This document shows, in pieces, positions 1 through 5,722 of a DNA stretch of 6,514 nt. The stretch lies in contig JBFHGJ010000177.1 of assembly GCA_041583135.1 (NCBI GenBank), forward strand, positions 1 to 6,514, written 5' to 3'. Origin of the DNA: JABSOG01 sp041583135 (GTDB lineage Bacteria; Pseudomonadota; Gammaproteobacteria; Enterobacterales; Alteromonadaceae). The number at the start of each line of letters is the position of its first letter. Positions within the stretch are counted from its first letter, which is position 1. The position numbers were made by a program, and so were the translations under genes. The notes under the pieces were generated by a model. It was given only the letters and a program-made list of their open reading frames with translations, made no database searches and was not told the DNA's origin.

Positions 1-1064
1 GGCATCAGGTAGCCTTTGTCGATGAGGCTGGTGATGGTGGGGAGCTGGTCGAGTGAGGCTTTGCCGCTCAGCAGGTTGTGAAAGTTTTCTTGGTTTTCAA
101 AGGCGTCGAGTATTTGGCTAAAGCCTTGCAGGTATAAAAAGTCTTTGGTGAAGCCGCCGCCACGGTATACCCTTGCGGTAATGGTAAAGGCTTGTTCGTC
201 GCAGGCGCCATACTGTTCTTTTAATAGCGCAAAGGTGCGTTTAAAGTCTTTGTCTTTAATCATCGATTGCACTGCAATCACCCTTAATGCCAGCACTTTG
301 AGCCTTGGCAGGGTTAAAAATCCGGTGAGGTATTCGCACAATATGGCAAGGCCCTCTTGGGTTTTGGTGTTCAGTGGGCTACCTAAAGACAATATGTTTA
401 GTGGCTGCTGCTGGGCGTTGAGCGTGGTCACCAAATGCACGCCGAGTTCATGGTGGGCAAGGGCCTGAGTTTCGGTGTGGCTGATTTTGGCCTGGGTGTT
501 TATTTTCACCACTTTACCGCTGACTAAGGCGTTGGCAATCATGCTTGACTCTAGTCGTATTTCGTAACTGTACTGGTGTTTTAGTGCAAATGATTCTAAA
601 TGGTCGCGAATTTCTTCGGCATCTAACATGATGTCATCATTCGTTGCCGGGTCGTCAGGAAAATGCAGTACAAATTTGGCGTTGCGAATGTCTTTGTCTG
701 ACGGTTCGCCATAATAGCGCATACAGTCGTAAATAAAGTTCTCGGTGCCAACCGATTGATACTGGTCGAGTTTATCGACATAAGATTCAATCACTTCGGT
801 ATAAAGGGTTACCAAGTCATCATCAGGCAAGGATTCAACCGGCAAGTTGTATAGTGCGCGTTTGCGGGTAAAGAGGTCGATGTTGTGCTGGCCGTAAACA
901 AACTCGGGGTTTATGGTGGCGTTGCTGGCAAAAAATGTCTGTTTGGCTTCGCGGTAGTTCTTAGGGGCAACGGCACTTAAGATGTCTATGTCACTGACGA
1001 GACTAAACAGCTCGGTATCTAAGGCTTGTAGTTTTTTGTCTTGATAGATGGCGGTTTTGGTCAT
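1..1064 (-). CDS. DUF1704 / QEGLA-motif putative zinc metallopeptidase (3' end outside window)
   Basis: Reading the minus strand from the ATG at 1064 gives an open frame of 354 codons that runs off the window without a stop, so the C-terminus is missing. Residues 1-60 have the N-terminal pattern of this family (LDxxLF, APKNYREAKQTFF, NPEFVYGQ). Two diagnostic motifs follow: HHELGVH at residues 204-210, an HExxxH zinc-binding motif (H205, E206, H210), and TQEGLA at 235-240, which names the QEGLA family; E237 is the likely further metal ligand. Bacterial members are annotated as 'flavohemoglobin expression-modulating QEGLA motif protein', but the biochemical role in bacteria is unclear. The eukaryotic relatives (KIAA0895/MATCAP) are tubulin-tail carboxypeptidases, so peptidase activity is a reasonable inference. 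No signal peptide is visible, so it is probably cytoplasmic. No strong Shine-Dalgarno precedes the ATG, but the family match begins immediately after it. It lies downstream of the lectin gene on the same strand, separated by a hairpin. Confidence 0.85.
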   Translation of the reverse strand, partial: MTKTAIYQDKKLQALDTELFSLVSDIDILSAVAPKNYREAKQTFFASNATINPEFVYGQHNIDLFTRKRALYNLPVESLPDDDLVTLYTEVIESYVDKLDQYQSVGTENFIYDCMRYYGEPSDKDIRNAKFVLHFPDDPATNDDIMLDAEEIRDHLESFALKHQYSYEIRLESSMIANALVSGKVVKINTQAKISHTETQALAHHELGVHLVTTLNAQQQPLNILSLGSPLNTKTQEGLAILCEYLTGFLTLPRLKVLALRVIAVQSMIKDKDFKRTFALLKEQYGACDEQAFTITARVYRGGGFTKDFLYLQGFSQILDAFENQENFHNLLSGKASLDQLPTITSLIDKGYLM

Positions 1065-1121
1065 GATTGAATGCTTCGCTCACAGCGGTTTGATTGTGCT
1101 TAGTTTAGGGCAACATGGTCT

Positions 1122-1157
1122 GTGAGTTAAACAAAATATATTTACCGTGAGGTTAAA
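1122..1157 (-). repeat. Direct repeat flanking the candidate -10 box
   Basis: GTGAGTTAAA (1122-1131) and GTGAGGTTAAA (1147-1157) on the plus strand are the same word with one inserted G. Their starts are 25 bases apart, and they sit on either side of the candidate -10 box of the QEGLA gene. This arrangement would suit a regulator binding twice near the transcription start, but no known operator is recognised. Confidence 0.35.
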
Positions 1158-1164
1158 ATCTGAA
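1135..1164 (-). promoter_or_regulatory. Candidate sigma-70 promoter of the QEGLA gene
   Basis: On the minus strand, TATATT (1135-1140, five of six matches to the -10 consensus) lies 18 bases downstream of TTCAGA (1159-1164, four of six matches to -35). This would give a leader of roughly 60 bases before the ATG at 1064. The -35 element is weak and the region is AT-rich, so a chance match is possible. A separate promoter fits with the terminator-like hairpin that precedes it. Confidence 0.3.
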
Positions 1165-1173
1165 GAATGTTAC

Positions 1174-1234
1174 TCCCTATACATCGTTGGCGAATGTTCC
1201 TTACAACGCCAACATACCGTATATCCCTATACAT
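1174..1234. repeat. 11-bp direct repeats enclosing a 7-bp inverted repeat
   Basis: TCCCTATACAT occurs exactly at 1174-1184 and again at 1224-1234, with starts 50 bases apart. Between them lies the inverted repeat GTTGGCG (1186-1192) / CGCCAAC (1207-1213), with a 14-base loop that could add a short TGT/ACA pairing. The block sits between the terminator of the lectin gene and the candidate promoter of the QEGLA gene. It may be an operator, or a decayed small insertion whose target duplication survives; neither is established. Confidence 0.5.
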
Positions 1235-1235
1235 A

Positions 1236-1266
1236 AAAGCCAATCGATGGGTTTTCGATTGGCTTT
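1236..1266 (-). terminator. Intrinsic terminator of the lectin-repeat gene
   Basis: A 12-bp perfect stem, AAAGCCAATCGA (1236-1247) with TCGATTGGCTTT (1255-1266), encloses a 7-base loop. It begins about 30 bases past the TAA stop of the lectin-repeat gene. On the minus strand the stem ends in a short T-run (CTTTTA). The T-tract is brief, so termination may be partial and allow some read-through into the QEGLA gene. Confidence 0.7.
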
Positions 1267-1296
1267 AGTTAGCATGGAATAGGGGTTATCAGCTGA

Positions 1297-3543
1297 TTAA
1301 CACAGCCAGGAGCAGAACCAGTCGCCTACTGACTCGGCGGCGCCGGTGATCACTTCACCTACGTCATTGACCGTATCACCGGCCAAATTCACCAAACTGC
1401 CAGCCGTTTCAAATACCACGGTAGTGCCGCCACGTATGCCAAATACCTGTAGGCCTGTGTCAATGATTTGAATGACTTTAGTCAACTGGGTTTTATTGGC
1501 CAGTACCCGCCAAATGGCTTCAGCCATGGCTTTGATTAGGTCTTGATTGGCTTGAGCAGTACTAACCACGCCATAAGCGCCATATTGCGGAGTTTGTACA
1601 ATCTCAATTTCCTCACCCAGTACATCAGCTATTACATGGAAACGAGTTGGCTGGTTTGGCTCGTGTTCAATGAAGACTTCTTTTACGCTAAATGAGTCCA
1701 TCAGACCTAAGGCATCGATGCTGCCGGTAACATCATAATAGCGCAGCGTGTCTTTGACCTGTTGGTCAAGGCCATTAAGCTGGGTATGTAAACGGCCCTG
1801 AGAGCCATCTTCACTCACTGCCCAGTAACCTGATACGACTGCTGTGTCTAAGAAGGTGCCGTAAGTAAACTCTACTTTGCCACCAACCGGTTGACCACCA
1901 ACGGTATCGACTTGCAAATAGTTGTATCCACCATTGGCTTCACTAAAGGCGGTAATGATACCTGCACCAAACATATTCCAGTTGTAGCCGCATTCGCTCT
2001 CGCCATTGGTGGCTTGATTTGGTCTGTAGCTACAGGCGCCTTTGATCACAAGGCCAAAACTGGTGGTTGGGTCTGCACCAATATCGCGAGTAACGCTTGG
2101 GTTGGCAAACAGCCAGCTATCGTTATTGGTTGGTTTGATATATACCGCGCCATCAATGCCGACAGATTTACTCAACTCGCCATTTATCAATACGGCATTT
2201 AACACCAAGTCTGCATCTTTAAAGATAAGTTCGGTGCCAAGGACGCTGTCTTTAACCAGTTCGCGCCAGCCACGGACCAGTTCAAGTCTCACCTCGGTTT
2301 TGTAGTCGTAGTTGCCTTGGTAGGCGACTGTAATGGTCACAGGGATATCGTTACGGGTATCGTTAAAAAGATATTTACGCATACCCACGGCGGCTTCAAT
2401 GACTTTGCCTAATGGGTTGCCGTTATTCATGTTGCGAATGCGGCCGGTGATGATTGAATTGCCTACAGGGTCAATTTGCACTACTTGGAATTCATCCACT
2501 TGCAGTGCATTGATAAACGCTTGAGTGGTGCTGTGGTTGATGTAGTGGTTGAGGTAAGCAAAGGCATCGACATTTTGCAAAGTTGAGCCTGCATTGGCTT
2601 CAATCTGTTGACCAAACCAACTGCTGCAAGTGTCGTACTTGGCGTTGTTGGTGTTAAAAGGTCTTGATAGGCAGCGCTGTCCGTTGTTGACGGTGGAGTA
2701 CAACTTACTGCCGCTGTAATTAAATACCTGACTTGACACATTGGCATCACAGTTTCTCAGCCTTGCGTAGTCGCCGATAAAGAAGAAGTTAAAATCTTCA
2801 TAGACAGACTGAACACACAGGTTTGAGTTGCTGCGTAAGCGCATCAAACCTTGGCCATCAATCTTCCATTTTTGGTTGTCGCCACCATGACAGGTGCCAA
2901 AGTATACGCGGTCGTCATATTGACTGAGGCTGCCATCAAGGCATAAACCGCCAGATTTATATTCTTTCCAGCTGTCGGTATATGGCGTACCACATTTATA
3001 GTGATAGCTGATGGTATTGCCTGAGGGGCGAAATAGACGCATGTAGCTCAGCACTTTGTTGTCTGGGCAGGAGACATTGTGTCTGTCTAAAAAGACACTG
3101 TTACCGGCACCATCATCGTTAGCAGGGGTATAATGATCGGTTACGTTTTCCAGTGGTTTTTCACCACAGCGGTAGTGATAGGCGATTTGATTGCTGCTTG
3201 GGCGGTACAATTGTACATATTGCAGTGCGTAATTTTGACAGTCGATGCCGTGTCGGTCGAGAAAAACGGCGTTGCCTGCTCCGTCATCATTAGGTGGCGT
3301 GTAGCGGTCTGTTGAGGTGGTATCTCCGCTATTGCGGCATTGGTAGTCAAAAGCGATTTGCCAAGGTTGCGGTCTGAACAAGCGCATGGATGTCATGCCT
3401 TGGTTACCACAGTTGAGGGCATGACGGTCAAAGTAAACGACGTTGCCGCCACCATCATCGTTGGCTGGGGTTTGATTGGCTTGTGCTGCCGCGCAAAACG
3501 ACAGTCCAACCGCAAAGATTGAAACTAAGCGTCTGATATTCAT
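1297..3543 (-). CDS. Secreted protein with three 57-residue repeats, R-type lectin domain and unassigned C-terminal region
   Basis: This 748-residue protein begins with a Sec signal peptide (NIRR, then a hydrophobic core; AQA cleavage probable after A22). Three tandem repeats follow at residues 25-81, 82-138 and 139-195. Each has TPxNDDGxGN, VxxDRH, a first Cys, an L-[FY]-RP segment, and Y-x-Y/x-C closing with a second Cys. Residues about 195-318 form a ricin B-like beta-trefoil with three subdomains and cysteine pairs 201/218, 243/265 and 291/306. The Q-x-W motif is intact in the first subdomain (QKW 224-226) and degenerate in the others (QVF 272-274, QQI 312-314), so sugar binding probably rests on the first subdomain. 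Residues 320-660 look beta-rich with one further Cys pair (504/518), and 662-748 look amphipathic and helical, ending in CSWLC. I recognise no catalytic motif in this half. Binding to glycans at a cell surface or in polysaccharide is the likely role of the N-terminal part; adhesin, toxin and enzyme remain open for the whole. The start is supported by AGGAA 7 bases upstream. Confidence 0.85.
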   Translation of the reverse strand: MNIRRLVSIFAVGLSFCAAAQANQTPANDDGGGNVVYFDRHALNCGNQGMTSMRLFRPQPWQIAFDYQCRNSGDTTSTDRYTPPNDDGAGNAVFLDRHGIDCQNYALQYVQLYRPSSNQIAYHYRCGEKPLENVTDHYTPANDDGAGNSVFLDRHNVSCPDNKVLSYMRLFRPSGNTISYHYKCGTPYTDSWKEYKSGGLCLDGSLSQYDDRVYFGTCHGGDNQKWKIDGQGLMRLRSNSNLCVQSVYEDFNFFFIGDYARLRNCDANVSSQVFNYSGSKLYSTVNNGQRCLSRPFNTNNAKYDTCSSWFGQQIEANAGSTLQNVDAFAYLNHYINHSTTQAFINALQVDEFQVVQIDPVGNSIITGRIRNMNNGNPLGKVIEAAVGMRKYLFNDTRNDIPVTITVAYQGNYDYKTEVRLELVRGWRELVKDSVLGTELIFKDADLVLNAVLINGELSKSVGIDGAVYIKPTNNDSWLFANPSVTRDIGADPTTSFGLVIKGACSYRPNQATNGESECGYNWNMFGAGIITAFSEANGGYNYLQVDTVGGQPVGGKVEFTYGTFLDTAVVSGYWAVSEDGSQGRLHTQLNGLDQQVKDTLRYYDVTGSIDALGLMDSFSVKEVFIEHEPNQPTRFHVIADVLGEEIEIVQTPQYGAYGVVSTAQANQDLIKAMAEAIWRVLANKTQLTKVIQIIDTGLQVFGIRGGTTVVFETAGSLVNLAGDTVNDVGEVITGAAESVGDWFCSWLC
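2959..3471 (-). repeat. Three in-frame tandem repeats of 171 bp (57 residues)
   Basis: The units are 3301-3471, 3130-3300 and 2959-3129, encoding residues 25-81, 82-138 and 139-195. The period is exactly 57 residues across all three copies. The most conserved stretch is NDDG-[AG]-GN-x-V-[FY]-[FL]-DRH. The first Cys is always 20 residues into the unit; the second is at offset 44 in units 1 and 2 and 45 in unit 3. Units 2 and 3 are closer to each other than to unit 1. The pattern suggests small disulfide-closed beta modules, with the Asp/Asn-rich turn possibly binding Ca2+; that last point is inference. Confidence 0.9.
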
Positions 3544-3550
3544 GTTTTTA

Positions 3551-3555
3551 TTCCT
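3551..3555 (-). promoter_or_regulatory. Ribosome binding site of the lectin-repeat gene
   Basis: AGGAA on the minus strand ends 7 bases before the ATG at 3543. It supports this start, from which the signal peptide follows directly. Confidence 0.75.
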
Positions 3556-3612
3556 GATACGTTTGATTTTTTATCAGCCATGTTTGTTATTGTTGTTGGC
3601 TATCTTATTGTT

Positions 3613-3666
3613 TGTATTGGTTAGGACATAGTTGCCGCGGATTGTTGTCGATGTCCTAACCAAACA
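3613..3666 (-). repeat. Long inverted repeat in the probable leader of the lectin-repeat gene
   Basis: TTGGTTAGGACAT (3617-3629) and ATGTCCTAACCAA (3651-3663) are perfect 13-bp reverse complements around a 21-base loop. With one bulged A at 3616 the arms extend by TGT (3613-3615) and ACA (3664-3666), giving 16 pairs. The loop contains CCGCGG (3635-3640) and two similar words, GTTGCCG (3631-3637) and GTTGTCG (3644-3650). It begins 70 bases upstream of the lectin start and is not followed by a T-run on the minus strand, so it does not look like a terminator. It could be an operator for a dimeric regulator or a leader RNA hairpin. Confidence 0.7.
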
Positions 3667-3721
3667 GGTAAATCTGACGTCCTTAAGTTTGTCGGCGCAA
3701 AAGAGAAACTCTTTAGATAAA

Positions 3722-3748
3722 ATTTTAAAAAAATGATCGAATTGTTAA
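3722..3748 (-). promoter_or_regulatory. Candidate promoter of the lectin-repeat gene
   Basis: On the minus strand TTAACA (3743-3748, five of six to -35) precedes TAAAAT (3722-3727, five of six to -10) with a short 15-base spacer. If used, it would place the 16-pair inverted repeat inside a leader of about 170 bases. The surrounding DNA is so AT-rich that other -10 matches exist nearby. Confidence 0.25.
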
Positions 3749-3940
3749 TTGTATTTATATTAGGTTGTTTATTTAAACGCTGTCTCTGCAGCATTTTCTC
3801 TGTTGTAGCGCGGGTTTGACGCGAGTTTTTTCAATAGGTGGCCTTTGATTGCTGGTTTACTTATATTCGGTTCTTTTTGTGGCGGGTGTGCAAAACAAAA
3901 GCCATTTTCCTGTTCCGCAGGGCGGATTTTGCCAAAATTG

Positions 3941-3968
3941 TTCATGTGGCGTTTAGTTTCGCTATGAT
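3941..3968 (+). promoter_or_regulatory. Candidate promoter of tamAB
   Basis: TATGAT (3963-3968, five of six to the -10 consensus) lies about 40 bases before the tamA start. The best upstream partners are weak: TTCATG at 3941-3946 with a 16-base spacer, or TTGTTC at 3938-3943 with a 19-base spacer. The -10 overlaps the palindrome ATGATATCAT (3964-3973), which might be an operator. Confidence 0.35.
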
Positions 3969-3993
3969 ATCATCGAAAACTCGATTGACTCAC

Positions 3994-4010
3994 AGGATTG
4001 ATGTTGCGTG
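3994..4010 (+). promoter_or_regulatory. Ribosome binding site and GTG start of tamA
   Basis: AGGA (3994-3997) lies 10 bases before GTG (4008-4010). An in-frame TGA at 3999-4001 excludes any earlier start, and the signal peptide begins at this GTG. The ATG at 4001-4003 is closer to the AGGA but is out of frame and leads to a stop after about 26 codons, so the GTG must be used. Confidence 0.8.
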
Positions 4011-5720
4011 ACCCAAAGGTTTATAACCCTGATATTTCTCTTATTTTCTACTGTTGCTTTGGCTCAGCCCAAGGCCATTAAAAGTATTTCTGTCAATGGT
4101 ATCGACGGCCAGCTCAAAGATAATGTTGTTGGTTTTGTCGCGCCTTTTATCGCTGGTCAATTTGGCGATTATGAGCGCAGTGAAATGCACAAAGATGTGC
4201 TTCAGGCCATGCAGGCGCTGGGTTACTACCAAACAAAAGTCATTTTCAATAAGCCCTATGATAGCGATTCGCTGAACATTGATATCGTGCCCGGTGAACC
4301 GATGTTGTGGCGCAGTGTCGATATTAAAATCGCCGGACAGGCCAACCTTGATGATAAGGTGTCAGCGCTGTTGGCAAACATCGATATTAAAAAGGGCAAA
4401 AGGGTTCGTCATGATCTCTATGAGGGTGTTAAAGGCGCGCTTGAAAGCTTACTGCTTGAGCGGGGTTACTTTGATTTTAACTGGCTGCGCACTGAATTAA
4501 GGGTTAACAAAGGGCAAAACTATGCAGATGCGGTTTTGCATATCGATTCGGGCGTACGCTACCTGTTTGGTCAAGTACATATAAATGAACAAACCTTGGC
4601 GCAAAACTACATTCGCACATTGGCGACTTTCAAACGAGGCGATGCCTATTCAACGGCGTTGCTGTCTGACTATAACCTTGCGTTAAATTCTACCCCTTAT
4701 TTCACTACAGCTAAGGTCTATCCACTGCTTAAAGACAGAAAAAATGGCCAAGTGCCCATTCATGTTGAGGTAGTTGATAAACCGGCCAATAGCTATGAAG
4801 TTGGTGGTGGTTACAGTACGGATTTGGGCGCAAAGCTCAGGTTTAAATGGAGCAAACCCTGGATCACCGATGATGGTCATTTTGCCGACAGCAACCTTAC
4901 GTTGTCGCAAAGACAGCAGGATTTGACCGGTAGCTATGTCATTCCAGTGGATAATCCCAATGATGATTTATGGCGTATTTTAGGCGGTTATCAGCGCAAA
5001 AATGATGTAATAGAAGGCATTGAAACGCAAATTTGGAGTGTGCAGCTGCAAAGGCAATGGCTGACCTCTGACAACTGGGTGCGCACGGCATTTATTAAAC
5101 GTGAGCATGAATCAAATCGTCAAGACGGCTCGGTGTTACGCACTGAAATGCTGCTGCCGGGTATCAGCTATGCCAAAAAACAGCGCCTTGGCGGCACCTT
5201 GCCTTATTGGGGGAACGAGCGTTTGCTGTCGGTTGAAATGGCCAGCGACTCGCTGATCTCATCGACATCATTGATTAAGTTTCGCTGGAATAATGCTTGG
5301 CTGCGTAATTTTGGCAAGGAACACCTCGTTTATTCAAGGCTTGATTTAGGTGCCATTGTCACAGACGACATTGAACAAGTGCCGCTGAATATGCGCTTTT
5401 TTGCAGGTGGTGATCAGTCTATTCGTGGCTTTTCTTATCAGTCGGTGGCACCAAGGCAAGATGGTCAGTTGGTGGGGGCAAAATATTTGGTCACCAGCAC
5501 CTTGGAGTACAACTATCAGTTTCTCGACGACTGGCGTGGCGCGGTGTTTGTCGATGCCGGGACCGCGACCAATGACTTTTCTGAAAAGTGGGCGGTTGGC
5601 GCTGGGGTCGGGCTGCGTTATTTGACACCGATTGGGCCAATTCGTTTGGATTTGGCATGGGGCGTGAGTAAAGACAGCAAAAGTGCGCGGTTGAGTATTG
5701 TGATAGGACCTGAAATTTAA
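4008..5720 (+). CDS. tamA: TamA, Omp85-family outer-membrane component of the translocation and assembly module
   Basis: This 570-residue protein is close to the size of E. coli TamA. A signal peptide (residues 1-19, VALA cleavage before Q20) leads into three POTRA domains at about 22-96, 98-180 and 184-258. A 16-strand Omp85 beta-barrel runs from about 262 to the end. The conserved L6-loop motif is present at 463-475 (RFFAGGDQSIRGF, with R473-G474-F475 as the VRGF/IRGF signature). The barrel ends in VIGPEI, a TamA-like ending rather than the terminal Phe common in other porins. In the family, TamA sits in the outer membrane and contacts the inner-membrane-anchored TamB through its POTRA domains. 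The pair assists insertion of certain outer-membrane proteins and contributes to envelope lipid transport. BamA is unlikely because that protein has five POTRAs and about 800 residues. The immediate tamB neighbour settles the assignment. Confidence 0.95.
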   Translation: MTQRFITLIFLLFSTVALAQPKAIKSISVNGIDGQLKDNVVGFVAPFIAGQFGDYERSEMHKDVLQAMQALGYYQTKVIFNKPYDSDSLNIDIVPGEPMLWRSVDIKIAGQANLDDKVSALLANIDIKKGKRVRHDLYEGVKGALESLLLERGYFDFNWLRTELRVNKGQNYADAVLHIDSGVRYLFGQVHINEQTLAQNYIRTLATFKRGDAYSTALLSDYNLALNSTPYFTTAKVYPLLKDRKNGQVPIHVEVVDKPANSYEVGGGYSTDLGAKLRFKWSKPWITDDGHFADSNLTLSQRQQDLTGSYVIPVDNPNDDLWRILGGYQRKNDVIEGIETQIWSVQLQRQWLTSDNWVRTAFIKREHESNRQDGSVLRTEMLLPGISYAKKQRLGGTLPYWGNERLLSVEMASDSLISSTSLIKFRWNNAWLRNFGKEHLVYSRLDLGAIVTDDIEQVPLNMRFFAGGDQSIRGFSYQSVAPRQDGQLVGAKYLVTSTLEYNYQFLDDWRGAVFVDAGTATNDFSEKWAVGAGVGLRYLTPIGPIRLDLAWGVSKDSKSARLSIVIGPEI

Positions 5721-5722
5721 TG
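5705..5722 (+). promoter_or_regulatory. tamA-tamB junction with one-base stop/start overlap
   Basis: The tamA stop and tamB start share one base in TAATG (TAA 5718-5720, ATG 5720-5722). AGGA at 5705-5708, inside the end of tamA, lies 11 bases before this ATG. The second in-frame ATG (5729) has no ribosome site, so 5720 is preferred. The overlap suggests translational coupling, which would keep the two partners in proportion. Confidence 0.75.

Larger units (their letters stand above)
3544..4007. other. Divergent intergenic region between the lectin-repeat gene and tamA
   Basis: This 464-base stretch contains no convincing gene. The side nearest the lectin gene carries its ribosome site and a long inverted repeat. 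The centre (about 3715-3775) is very AT-rich. The side nearest tamA holds a small GC-rich hairpin, TCCGC/GCGGA (3914-3918 with 3922-3926), followed by TTTT. It also holds the palindrome ATGATATCAT (3964-3973). It should contain promoters for both directions. Confidence 0.7.

Noticed and set aside
145..468. Plus-strand open frame of 107 codons
   Set aside because: It lies antisense within the QEGLA gene, which has clear family motifs, and its own translation shows no recognisable domain.
2481..2750. Minus-strand open frame of 89 codons inside the lectin-repeat gene
   Set aside because: It is a different frame on the same strand through the trefoil-coding part, without start signals; low-complexity Thr/Ser translation is typical of a shadow frame.
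3484..3543. Possible lipoprotein signal at C17 of the lectin-repeat protein
   Set aside because: The residue before the cysteine is Phe, where a lipobox needs Gly, Ala or Ser; an ordinary signal peptidase I site (AQA) follows at residue 22.
3733..3819. 28-codon hydrophobic open frame in the lectin-tamA intergenic region (plus strand)
   Set aside because: It has no ribosome binding site, lies in AT-rich DNA where hydrophobic codons are expected, and resembles no known small membrane protein.
3914..3930. TCCGC/GCGGA hairpin followed by TTTT upstream of tamA, as a terminator
   Set aside because: The stem has only five pairs and the T-run is four bases; it stands before a gene with no upstream plus-strand gene to terminate. 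At most a weak attenuator.
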